A stretch of DNA of 5,021 nucleotides from Desulfobacterales bacterium (GCA_016735415.1 JAERRP010000696.1:1-5021), one strand, 5' to 3'. Positions 1 to 5,021 are shown, counted from the first letter of the stretch. Made by a program: numbers and translations. The notes: a model not told the origin generated them from the sequence alone.

Positions 1-8
1 GCAGGGAA

Positions 9-45
9 GCCCCGAAGCGGCCGCGGGACACGGGCGGTTTTTTTT
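9..45 (+). terminator. possible intrinsic terminator at window start
   Basis: A run of eight T (38-45) directly follows a GC-rich stretch. The simplest hairpin pairs CCGC (21-24) with GCGG (34-37) around a 9-base loop, and two G-T pairs with the first T residues could extend it. An alternative stem pairs CCCG (11-14) with CGGG (31-34). The stem is short, so this rests mainly on the T tract. It would end a plus-strand transcript coming from outside the window and would insulate the transporter gene that follows. Confidence 0.35.
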
Positions 46-51
46 GGTCTC

Positions 52-64
52 CGGTCGTCGACCG
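52..64. repeat. short perfect inverted repeat upstream of transporter gene
   Basis: CGGTCG (52-57) and CGACCG (59-64) are perfect inverted arms around a single T at 58, lying 50 bases before the transporter start. A symmetric site in this position could be an operator for a dimeric regulator, but 6-bp arms are common by chance in GC-rich DNA. I could not find a convincing promoter next to it. Confidence 0.2.
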
Positions 65-113
65 ATCCGCAAAGGTCTGGACGCTTTGAACCCTATCGGG
101 AGCTGAAAACCGC

Positions 114-1325
114 ATGCAGGATTTTCCCGTTGACGACTGCCCCCTGCCCGAGCCGTTTACGGCCAAAGTGGGCCTTGTGCTGTTTCTGGCCTGGCTGTTT
201 TACCTGGGCTTTGTCACCCGGGTGATGTTCGCACCGCTCATGCCGGCCATTGAACAGGATCTGGGGATCAGCCACGGCCAGGCCGGATCGCTGTTTTTAA
301 TGATGTCGTTGGGCTATCTGCTGGCCCCGTTTTTCTCCGGACTGCTCTCATCGAAAATCAAACACCGCGGCACCCTCAATGTTTCGGCCTGGATGGTGGG
401 CCTGGCCCTGCTGCCCTTTGGCGTGGTGACCGAATTGTGGGCCATCCGATTGCTGCTGGCCATTATCGGCCTGGCGGCCGGGCTTCACCTCCCCTCGGCC
501 ATTGCCACCATCACCGCCCAGATCCGCAAGGAAGACTGGGGCAAAGCCTTGAGTGTTCATCAGGCCGCACCACCCTTGAGTTTTATATCGGCCCCGCTGA
601 TCGCAGCCCTGCTGCTCAACTGGTTTTCCTGGCGCCGGGTGCTGATGCTCTGGGCGGTGGTGGCCTTGTTATCGGCCATCGCTTATCGCTTTGGCGGCCG
701 GGGCGGCAAGTTTGCCGGTCAGCTGCCCAACCGGGCCAATGTCCGCATCATCGTTAGCAACCCTTCCTTCTGGATCATGGTGGCCCTGTTTGCCATGGCC
801 ATGGGGGGCAATGCCGGCATCTATGCCATGCTGCCGCTGTTTCTCGTCAACGATCATCAGATGACCCTGACATGGGCCAATTCACTGGTGGGTATTTCAC
901 AGATATCCGGATTGCTGATGGTTTTTGTGGCCGGATGGGTCATCGACAGGGTCGGGCAAAAGCGCGTCATGGCCGTCTGCCTGCTGGCGGCCGGGATTGC
1001 CACCATGCTGATCGGTCTCCTGAAAGGCGCCTGGCTCATAGCGGCCATTATCATCCAACCGGCGGTGCTCAACGCCTTCTTTCCGGCGGCCTTTGCCGCT
1101 TTGTCCCGAATCGCTCCACCTTACCTGCGCAGTGTGACCAGCGCCCTGGGGCCGCCGCTGTCATTTCTGATCGGCGGAGGGGTGCTGCCGATGGTCATCG
1201 GTGCCATGGGGCAGACCTATACCTTCGGCGCCGGCATTGTTCTGGCAGGTGGTTTTATGCTCATCGGCCCGCTGCTGATACGGTTTCTCAAGCTGGGCCA
1301 GTTCGACGATCAGGCCGGCTGCTGA
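114..1325 (+). CDS. MFS transporter, 12 transmembrane helices, substrate unknown
   Basis: This 403-residue integral inner-membrane protein has the length and layout of a major facilitator superfamily carrier. About 12 hydrophobic helices fall in two halves: roughly residues 17-38, 57-79, 88-108, 109-132, 150-170, 173-192, then 218-242, 255-278, 284-303, 306-330, 340-365 and 369-393. The family's loop 2-3 motif is clear in the second half (GWVIDRVGQKR, 274-284) and degenerate in the first (GLLSSKIKHRG, 76-86), where the usual Asp is missing. A WRR follows helix 5 (173-175), as is common in the family. The start at ATG 114 leaves a 16-residue cytoplasmic lead with two acidic residues. GGGAG (98-102) is a possible ribosome-binding site at a rather long 11-base spacing. 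MFS members move small solutes by proton or sodium coupling or by exchange; the substrate cannot be read from the sequence. It points away from the Moco genes, and nothing ties it to them. It does not look clearly like a NarK nitrate carrier. Confidence 0.9.
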   Translation: MQDFPVDDCPLPEPFTAKVGLVLFLAWLFYLGFVTRVMFAPLMPAIEQDLGISHGQAGSLFLMMSLGYLLAPFFSGLLSSKIKHRGTLNVSAWMVGLALLPFGVVTELWAIRLLLAIIGLAAGLHLPSAIATITAQIRKEDWGKALSVHQAAPPLSFISAPLIAALLLNWFSWRRVLMLWAVVALLSAIAYRFGGRGGKFAGQLPNRANVRIIVSNPSFWIMVALFAMAMGGNAGIYAMLPLFLVNDHQMTLTWANSLVGISQISGLLMVFVAGWVIDRVGQKRVMAVCLLAAGIATMLIGLLKGAWLIAAIIIQPAVLNAFFPAAFAALSRIAPPYLRSVTSALGPPLSFLIGGGVLPMVIGAMGQTYTFGAGIVLAGGFMLIGPLLIRFLKLGQFDDQAGC

Positions 1326-1353
1326 CCTCATTCCAGTCTTTTTGTACATGCAT

Positions 1354-1375
1354 CTGGCCACCACCGTACGGCCAG
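1354..1375. other. hairpin downstream of transporter gene
   Basis: CTGGCC (1354-1359) pairs perfectly with GGCCAG (1370-1375) around a 10-base loop, 28 bases after the transporter stop codon. No T tract follows on either strand, so it is not a standard intrinsic terminator. It could stabilise the 3' end of the transporter message or act in a factor-dependent stop. Transcript-end function is inferred from position only. Confidence 0.3.
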
Positions 1376-1415
1376 AACATAAGGCGCCTGGACGGCTCGT
1401 CAGGTGCGCGCCGGA

Positions 1416-1444
1416 TTGACACGGCTTTTCCCGGTTCTTATTTT
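1416..1444 (+). promoter_or_regulatory. sigma70-type promoter for the small gene
   Basis: A perfect -35 hexamer TTGACA (1416-1421) is followed by an optimal 17-bp spacer and a -10-like TATTTT (1439-1444, four of six consensus positions). The AT-rich patch at 1436-1446 stands out in GC-rich surroundings. Transcription would begin near 1450 and leave an untranslated leader of about 80 bases before the ATG at 1532. A small hairpin, CAGGC (1482-1486) with GCCTG (1491-1495) and a TCAA loop, lies in that leader. The promoter lets the small gene be expressed independently of the transporter. Confidence 0.65.
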
Positions 1445-1481
1445 TCGTAAGTGACGCGGTCATGCTCTGAACATCCCTGAC

Positions 1482-1495
1482 CAGGCTCAAGCCTG
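1482..1495 (+). other. small stem-loop in the leader of the small gene
   Basis: CAGGC (1482-1486) and GCCTG (1491-1495) form a perfect 5-bp stem closed by the tetraloop TCAA. It sits about 35 bases into the predicted leader and 25 bases before the ribosome-binding site of the 55-residue protein gene. It has no T tract, does not cover the ribosome-binding site and matches no riboswitch I recognise. It may be a stability element or chance. Confidence 0.25.
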
Positions 1496-1531
1496 ATGGA
1501 CTCCTGAAAAGCCACAACAAGGAAGGTTCCC

Positions 1532-1699
1532 ATGAAAAAATCCGGCCGACTGAAAGATCACTTTGTATGGGTTAAAGACAAGGAGGGTAATGAATTTGTC
1601 TGCAATATCAATGCCCTGAAAAACCCGGATGAGCTGACCGAGGAAGAAAAAAGCCAGTGTTACGATGCCCATATGCCCCAGGAAAGCATCGGGCCATAG
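1532..1699 (+). CDS. 55-residue acidic/lysine-rich small protein, unknown function
   Basis: I do not recognise a named family. The product is 55 residues, soluble, and rich in Lys, Glu and Asp, with no signal peptide or membrane segment. The N-terminus is basic (MKKSGRLKDH). A likely beta hairpin follows at 11-24 (FVWVKDKEGNEFVC), then an acidic, probably helical stretch (NPDELTEEEK, 31-40) and a tail ending in IGP. Two cysteines (C24, C43) are 19 residues apart. Three things support it as a real gene: a good Shine-Dalgarno GGAAGG (1521-1526) five bases before the ATG, a strong upstream promoter at 1416-1444, and codon use that gives a coherent hydrophilic protein. The antisense frame gives only a hydrophobic shadow. 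GC content is about 46% by hand count, against roughly 60% in neighbouring genes; part of this comes from its Lys/Glu/Asn content. It resembles short orphan proteins I associate with sulfate-reducing deltaproteobacteria, from memory only. It converges on mobA, so it is not part of the Moco operon. Confidence 0.75.
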   Translation: MKKSGRLKDHFVWVKDKEGNEFVCNINALKNPDELTEEEKSQCYDAHMPQESIGP

Positions 1700-1717
1700 C
1701 CCATTGACGTGGAGATC

Positions 1718-1735
1718 GGCCGTCCAAATGCGGCC
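1718..1735. other. weak hairpin between convergent genes
   Basis: GGCCG (1718-1722) pairs with CGGCC (1731-1735) around an 8-base loop, in the 80-bp space between the small plus-strand gene and the end of mobA. Convergent gene ends often share a bidirectional terminator, but neither side has a T or A tract here. Function is doubtful. Nothing better is visible in 1700-1779, which also holds a 7-base direct repeat (GCCCGTG twice, two bases apart). Confidence 0.2.
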
Positions 1736-1779
1736 CCGCGCCCGTGTTGCCCGTGCCGGTTTGCAGGTCAGCCGCCGCG

Positions 1780-2385
1780 CTACAGATCCTGGGAGGTCCG
1801 GTGAGCATCCGGGGTGTTCACATTGAAAAAAGAGCGCAGTTGCGGGTCGGCTTTTTGAAGTTTGGCCACCGGCACTTTTTTCAGATTGATCCGGGGGAAA
1901 AAGCGGATAATCTGGTATTCATCACGCTCTAACTGATCTTCGATATGGGGGATGCAGCGCTTGGCGTAAATGGCGCACAAGGGTTCGAAATGGCTGTCAT
2001 GGGATGGCACGACCACATCGACCGCCGGCTCCAATTCATCGAGCAGCATGGTCACAAGTTCCGGTTTTAAAAAAGGGGCGTCACAGGACACGACGAAGGC
2101 ATATTCGGCGACAGCATGTTTCAAACCGGCATGAATGCCGGTCAATGATGAGCGCGCCGGATAAATATCCGCTATCACCCTGGCCGGCAGATCTTCATAC
2201 AAGGCCGGCTGACGGGTCACGATTAAAATTTCATTAAAAATTGACTGCAAAACCCCCAGAGTCCGGTCGACGATCCTGCGACCGCCCACCTTTAAAAACG
2301 CCTTGTTGCGCCCCCCCATGCGGGAATTGAGCCCTCCGGCCAGGATGATGGCGCAACAATTGTCGACCGGCGCTTGAACTTGCAA
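1780..2385 (-). CDS. mobA: molybdenum cofactor guanylyltransferase MobA
   Basis: MobA transfers GMP from GTP onto Mo-molybdopterin, giving the (bis)MGD cofactor of DMSO-reductase-family enzymes, in the cytoplasm. With the start chosen here the protein is 201 residues, close to the usual MobA length of about 190-200. The nucleotide-binding signature LAGGxNSRMGGRNK is at 15-28 and keeps the Arg and Lys that contact GTP phosphates. CDAPF (101-105) supplies the conserved Mg-binding Asp102. EPLCAIY (134-140) and FNVNTPDA (187-194) are the typical later family motifs. The open frame continues upstream inside moaA, but that part is out-of-frame moaA sequence without MobA character and lacks a nearby ATG or GTG. 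TTG 2385 is therefore the likely start, 14 residues before the P-loop-like motif. The gap to the moaA stop is five bases, so translation is probably coupled. It is last in the visible Moco operon. A MocA-type cytidylyltransferase is a related alternative, but the short length, CDAPF and NTPDA favour MobA. Confidence 0.9.
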   Translation of the reverse strand: MQVQAPVDNCCAIILAGGLNSRMGGRNKAFLKVGGRRIVDRTLGVLQSIFNEILIVTRQPALYEDLPARVIADIYPARSSLTGIHAGLKHAVAEYAFVVSCDAPFLKPELVTMLLDELEPAVDVVVPSHDSHFEPLCAIYAKRCIPHIEDQLERDEYQIIRFFPRINLKKVPVAKLQKADPQLRSFFNVNTPDAHRTSQDL

Positions 2386-2390
2386 GAATC

Positions 2391-3392
2391 CTATCCCCCG
2401 ATACTCACCATTTTGGTCCGCAGCCCCTTGTTCCGGGCAAAGCTGAGTTGATGCTCGCCCTTTTTGAGGGCCAGGGTCTGCACCATCAGGGCGACCAGTT
2501 GCCGGTCGGTGGCCCCTTGCCGCAAAGGGGTTATCACATCCACCTGGTCGTCGGCCAGCAGGCAGGGTCGCAGATGGCCGGTGGCCGTTAACCGGATCCG
2601 GTTGCAGGTGCTGCAAAAAGGCGAACTCATCGAACCGATCAGCCCGATTTCCCCCGGTGCGCCTTTAAACCGATACCGTCGGGCCGGCCCGTCATGACGG
2701 CCGTGCGGCACCGGCACCAGGGTGCCCAACCGGTTGAGCCGGTCTTGAATCTGCGCCATGGGAATAAAATACCGGTGCGCTGCAACCGGATCGGTCCCGA
2801 TGGGCATGTACTCGATAAAGCGGACGTGAAGCGGATAGCGCAGGCTCAACGCGGCCATTCGTTCAATCTCATCGTCATTGAACCCTTTCATGACCACCGT
2901 GTTGATCTTGAGCGGCGCAAAGCCCAGTTCGACCGCCGCCATGATCCCCTTCCAAACGGTGGGAAACAGATCCAGGCCGGTCATCCGTTTGAACCTGTCC
3001 CGATCCATGGTGTCCAGGCTGATATTGATCCGATGCAGTCCGGCCTGCTTCAAGCGCCCTCCCAACCGATCGACCAGGGTGCCGTTGGTGGTCAACGATA
3101 TGTCGGCCAGGGCCGGTATGCGGCCCAGCTGATCCAAAAAATTCACTATGCCATGCCGCAGCAACGGCTCACCGCCGGTCAGGCGTACCTTGGTGATGCC
3201 CAAACCGACCCCGATGCGAACGATCCGGTAAAGCTCCTCAAGGGTCAGCAGGTGTTCCTTGGCCACGCGTGCCGGACGGGAAGGCGCACAATAGCGGCAT
3301 CTCAAATTGCAACGATCGGTCACCGATATGCGCAGATAGGTGACCGCCCGCTGGAGATTATCTTTCAGATCATGGAACGTGGATCGGTTCAT
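2391..3392 (-). CDS. moaA: GTP 3',8-cyclase MoaA (radical SAM)
   Basis: MoaA is the radical S-adenosylmethionine enzyme that, with MoaC, turns GTP into cyclic pyranopterin monophosphate, the first step of Moco synthesis. Numbering from ATG 3392 (333 residues, normal for the family), the N-terminal [4Fe-4S] motif CNLRCRYC gives Cys28, Cys32 and Cys35. The SAM-binding GGEP is at 73-76 and TTNGT at 101-105. FIEYMPIG is at 192-199. The second, MoaA-specific cluster motif CSTCNRIRLT follows, with Cys260, Cys263 and a third Cys277 in RPCLL. The protein ends in SIGG, the C-terminal double glycine known in MoaA to reach into the active site. All expected ligands are present, so it should be active. 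A TTG six bases upstream (3398) could give two more residues, but AGGA (3399-3402) would abut it, whereas it sits six bases from the ATG. It lies between moeA (20-base gap) and mobA (5-base gap) on the same strand. Confidence 0.97.
   Translation of the reverse strand: MNRSTFHDLKDNLQRAVTYLRISVTDRCNLRCRYCAPSRPARVAKEHLLTLEELYRIVRIGVGLGITKVRLTGGEPLLRHGIVNFLDQLGRIPALADISLTTNGTLVDRLGGRLKQAGLHRINISLDTMDRDRFKRMTGLDLFPTVWKGIMAAVELGFAPLKINTVVMKGFNDDEIERMAALSLRYPLHVRFIEYMPIGTDPVAAHRYFIPMAQIQDRLNRLGTLVPVPHGRHDGPARRYRFKGAPGEIGLIGSMSSPFCSTCNRIRLTATGHLRPCLLADDQVDVITPLRQGATDRQLVALMVQTLALKKGEHQLSFARNKGLRTKMVSIGG
2394..2399 (-). promoter_or_regulatory. mobA ribosome-binding site inside the end of moaA
   Basis: On the minus strand GGGGGA lies eight bases before the proposed TTG start of mobA. 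It is made of the last two sense codons of moaA (GGG GGA, Gly-Gly), just before the TAG stop. A second purine patch, AGGA at 2389-2392, is only three bases from the TTG and too close to serve well. The arrangement supports TTG 2385 as the start and suggests that ribosomes finishing moaA re-initiate on mobA. Confidence 0.55.
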
Positions 3393-3398
3393 TTTCAA

Positions 3399-3402
3399 TC
3401 CT
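3399..3402 (-). promoter_or_regulatory. moaA ribosome-binding site deciding the start
   Basis: AGGA on the minus strand (TCCT on the plus strand) is followed by six bases and then ATG at 3392. The in-frame TTG at 3398 would touch the AGGA directly and could not use it. This favours the ATG and a 333-residue MoaA. The site lies in the 20-base gap after the moeA stop codon (3413-3415). Confidence 0.6.
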
Positions 3403-3412
3403 GGCCCGCTGG

Positions 3413-4630
3413 TTAGCCCAACAGCTGGGCAACCACCTGCGATCCGGCCGGCAAAACGGTTTGTCCTTCGGGGATGGCCACCACCGCACCGGCTTCGGCC
3501 ATGGAGCGCAACCGGCTGGCGTTGTCCAGATGGTGAAATACCGGCCGGTCCGGATGTCCTTCGATCCTTCCAAAGACAAACTGGGTCCAGTCGGCATGTC
3601 GGCCGTTCAATTCGAAGGCCAGTTCAACGGACATGGTGGGCAGCTGCGGCCGCTGATAGCCGGCCAGTTTGAGCAGACCCGGCAAAGCGATCTGCAAAAA
3701 ACCCATCAGATTGGAGGGCGGGCCGCCGGGCAGAATAAAAACCGGTTTGTCTTCCAGCAACCCGAAACCCACGGCCTTGCCGGGGCCGATGCGGATACGA
3801 TGAAACATCTGCCGCCAGCCCAGGCGGGCCAGCGTCTGGGCCACCAGATCCCGGTCACCGGTCCAGGCCCCGCCGCTGGTAATCAGGGCATCGGCATCGG
3901 CGGCCTGGGTTTTCAAGGTATCCAGCAGGGCTTCGGGATCGTCTTTGACCAGCGCCAAACGGGTCTGTAAATGGTACCGACGGCACCAGGCCCCCAGTGT
4001 GCTGATATTGCTGGCGTAAAGCTTTCCCTCCGGCAGCGGCTGCCCCGGCGCGACGACTTCATCGCCGGTGGCCACGATGGCCACGAAAGGCTTGCCCACC
4101 ACTTCGATGTGACTGTGACCGGCCGCCGCCAGAATGCCCACCATCCCCGGGCTCAACCGCTGGCCCCGCCGCGCAATGGTTTTCCCCAGGGCCACATCCG
4201 TGCCTTTGGCCAGAATATTGCGCCCCGGCTCGGCCGTGATGCCAACCAGAATATCGTCGCCCGCAACCGGGACGAACTCTTCGGCCACCACGGCATCGGC
4301 GCCGCTGGGGATCCTGGGGCCGGTGAGCACCTGCACCGTCGTGCCGGTGGCAACACGCACATCCTGCTCACCGCCAGCCGCCATGCAACCCGCAAGCTTC
4401 AAAGGCACCGGATGGGATTCACTGGCCGAGGCCACATCGCCGGAAACAACCGCATAGCCATCCTTCAGGGAGGCATCCACGGAAGGTGAATCGACCCTGG
4501 CCGTCTGGTCACAGGCCACCGCCCGATCCACGCTGTCCGGCAATGCCACCGTTTCCGAATCCAGCGGACGAATGGCGCCGAGCGTCAACTGCAGGGCTTC
4601 ATCCAACCCCATGAGCAATTTTTGAGTCAT
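3413..4630 (-). CDS. moeA: molybdopterin molybdenumtransferase MoeA, variant-motif subgroup
   Basis: MoeA inserts molybdate (tungstate in some relatives) into adenylylated molybdopterin, releasing AMP and giving Mo-molybdopterin. At 405 residues it matches the usual length of about 400-410. The order of family motifs is complete: DASLKDGYA (52-60; the common form has Met in place of Lys56), TGPRIPSGADAVV (103-115), a MoCF domain beginning near 181 with TGDEV (188-192) and YASNIST (205-211), the substrate loop TSGGAWTGDRD (251-261), LPGGPPSN (300-307), and a C-terminal domain IV with SRLRSMAEAG (372-381) and IPEG (386-389). Two motifs depart from the textbook forms: the loop reads GGAWTGDRD instead of GGVSxGDxD, and PGGPPSN replaces PGNPVS. 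Acidic residues expected in the active site are still present. The start is ATG 4630 with GGAGG (4636-4640) five bases ahead. It sits between the cysteine-tailed MoCF protein and moaA on the same strand. A MoeA paralogue with shifted metal or cofactor preference is possible, but that is inference. Confidence 0.93.
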   Translation of the reverse strand: MTQKLLMGLDEALQLTLGAIRPLDSETVALPDSVDRAVACDQTARVDSPSVDASLKDGYAVVSGDVASASESHPVPLKLAGCMAAGGEQDVRVATGTTVQVLTGPRIPSGADAVVAEEFVPVAGDDILVGITAEPGRNILAKGTDVALGKTIARRGQRLSPGMVGILAAAGHSHIEVVGKPFVAIVATGDEVVAPGQPLPEGKLYASNISTLGAWCRRYHLQTRLALVKDDPEALLDTLKTQAADADALITSGGAWTGDRDLVAQTLARLGWRQMFHRIRIGPGKAVGFGLLEDKPVFILPGGPPSNLMGFLQIALPGLLKLAGYQRPQLPTMSVELAFELNGRHADWTQFVFGRIEGHPDRPVFHHLDNASRLRSMAEAGAVVAIPEGQTVLPAGSQVVAQLLG

Positions 4631-4635
4631 CCTCG

Positions 4636-4640
4636 CCTCC
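4636..4640 (-). promoter_or_regulatory. moeA Shine-Dalgarno
   Basis: GGAGG on the minus strand lies five bases before the ATG at 4630 and is the strongest ribosome-binding site in the window. It fixes the moeA start, which is also where family alignment would begin (MTQKLLMGLDEAL). It falls in the 48-base stretch 4631-4678 that separates moeA from the preceding gene on the same strand. Confidence 0.7.
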
Positions 4641-4678
4641 AGGCTTGTCCGCCGGTCCGCTGATTGTCCGGGCCGCGC

Positions 4679-5021
4679 CTATTTGCCAAAGGCGCAGTTG
4701 GGATATCGGCAGGTTTTGCATTTGAGACACAACCCGCCATGGCCCAGCGTGGCCACCTCATGGCGGGTGATTTTCTCACCGGCCAGCACACGGGGATAGA
4801 TCAAATCAAAAATGGTGGTTTCGGAAAAAAGGCCGCAGGCCGGAATTCCCAGCACCGGTGTATCGTTCAGGTAGGCCACCATGAACATGGCGCCCGGCAG
4901 CACGGACGAGCCGTAGACCATATCGCGGGCACCGGCCTGTTGGAAGGCGAATCGGGTTCGATCATCCGGATCCACTGACATGCCGCCGGTGGTGATCAGT
5001 CCATTAGCCCCCTTTTCCACC
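4679..5021 (-). CDS. molybdopterin-binding MoCF-domain protein with Cys-rich tail (5' end missing)
   Basis: Only the C-terminal 113-114 residues are visible; the reading frame stays open to the window edge, so the GTG at 5020 is probably an internal valine. The fragment starts inside a MoCF (MogA/MoeA-type) molybdopterin-binding domain: LITTGGMSVDPDD (8-20 of the fragment) is the conserved loop. YGSSVLPGAMFMVAY (36-50) and PVLGIPACGLFSETTIFDL (55-73) follow, the latter taking the place of the PGNPVS segment. It ends in GLCLKCKTCRYPNCAFGK with four cysteines spaced C-x2-C-x2-C-x4-C (98, 101, 104, 109), which could hold an iron-sulfur cluster or zinc. From memory, related proteins of about 340 residues are annotated as molybdopterin-binding proteins in anaerobes. 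Its exact reaction is unknown to me. It is not MogA or MoeA proper, because neither has this cysteine tail. It precedes moeA on the same strand, 47-48 bases away, and is the first visible gene of the Moco operon. Confidence 0.8.
   Translation of the reverse strand, partial: VEKGANGLITTGGMSVDPDDRTRFAFQQAGARDMVYGSSVLPGAMFMVAYLNDTPVLGIPACGLFSETTIFDLIYPRVLAGEKITRHEVATLGHGGLCLKCKTCRYPNCAFGK

Noticed and set aside
872..1450. 192-residue plus-strand frame overlapping the end of the transporter gene
   Set aside because: It is an out-of-frame reading of the transporter, Arg/Gly/His-rich with no membrane helices or motifs, running by chance into the intergenic region.
1416..1531. Riboswitch or Moco-sensing RNA in the leader of the small gene
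   Set aside because: The leader is only about 80 bases with one 5-bp hairpin, too little for the multi-stem Moco riboswitch, and the downstream gene is not a Moco gene.
1487..1672. 61-residue hydrophobic minus-strand frame opposite the small gene
   Set aside because: The hydrophobicity arises because it is antisense to Lys/Glu codons (Phe/Leu complements). The plus strand has the promoter, the Shine-Dalgarno and a coherent soluble protein.
1608..1808. 66-residue minus-strand frame after mobA, overlapping the small gene
   Set aside because: It overlaps the mobA end and the small gene in antisense, with no good ribosome-binding site and random Pro/Gly/Arg composition.
2386..2616. N-terminal extension of the mobA frame, adding about 77 residues inside moaA
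   Set aside because: This part is the moaA sequence read out of frame: it is rich in Gly, Arg and Pro with no domain, and MobA needs only a short lead before LAGG. The TTG at 2385 gives the normal family length.
2694..3416. 240-residue plus-strand frame antisense to moaA
   Set aside because: It is the complement of a fully conserved moaA. It has a low-complexity Gln/Arg/Pro composition and no recognisable motif, as expected for a shadow frame in GC-rich DNA.
3461..4489. Two long adjacent plus-strand frames antisense to moeA (169 and 172 residues)
   Set aside because: The opposite strand encodes MoeA with every family motif in order. The antisense products are Gly/Gln/His-rich without domain features or a supporting ribosome-binding site.
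4647..4670. Three GTCCG copies within 24 bases ahead of moeA
   Set aside because: The spacing is uneven (8 and 11 bases) and the 5-base unit is short and GC-rich, so chance is the simplest explanation; no regulator site is recognisable.
1..5021. CRISPR array, tRNA, rRNA, insertion sequence, phage or attachment-site signals
   Set aside because: None was seen on either strand: no spaced direct repeats, no cloverleaf ends, no transposase or integrase motifs, no terminal inverted repeats.

Overview
The window reads as ordinary chromosomal DNA (about 60% GC in the genes) from an anaerobic bacterium. A sulfate-reducing deltaproteobacterium (Desulfobacterota, Desulfosarcina/Desulfococcus-like) is my best guess. 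It rests on the style of the molybdenum-cofactor proteins (a MoeA with variant motifs beside a MoCF-domain protein with a cysteine-rich tail), on a 55-residue acidic protein that resembles short orphan proteins I associate with that group, and on TTG start use. This placement is inference; no rRNA or other taxonomic marker is present.

Layout. Bases 1-113 hold the tail of an upstream region: a possible intrinsic terminator (GC-rich stem followed by eight T) and a short inverted repeat. A plus-strand gene at 114-1325 encodes a 403-residue, 12-helix major facilitator superfamily transporter of unknown substrate. Bases 1326-1531 are non-coding and carry a 6-bp hairpin and a convincing sigma70-type promoter (TTGACA, 17 bp, TATTTT). 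The promoter faces a small plus-strand gene at 1532-1699 encoding a 55-residue lysine- and acid-rich protein of unknown function.

The other two thirds (1780-5021) is a minus-strand gene run for molybdenum cofactor (Moco) biosynthesis. In transcription order it holds a MoCF-domain molybdopterin-binding protein with a C-terminal four-cysteine cluster (5' end outside the window), moeA, moaA and mobA. Gaps are 47, 20 and 5 bases, so this looks like one operon whose promoter lies beyond base 5021. MoaA starts the pathway from GTP. MoeA inserts molybdenum into molybdopterin. MobA attaches GMP to give the bis-MGD form used by formate dehydrogenases, nitrate and polysulfide reductases and similar enzymes. 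The moaC, moaD/E, moeB and mogA steps are not encoded here and must lie elsewhere. The operon converges on the small gene, leaving an 80-bp intergenic stretch.

Two start sites are better placed than the longest open frames suggest. moaA probably starts at ATG 3392, not at the upstream TTG. mobA probably starts at TTG 2385, with its ribosome-binding site made by the two glycine codons that end moaA. I see no CRISPR array, tRNA, rRNA, insertion sequence or phage gene. The points most worth following are the MoeA motif variants, the cysteine-tailed MoCF protein and the promoter-equipped small protein; none amounts to clear proof of a new system.
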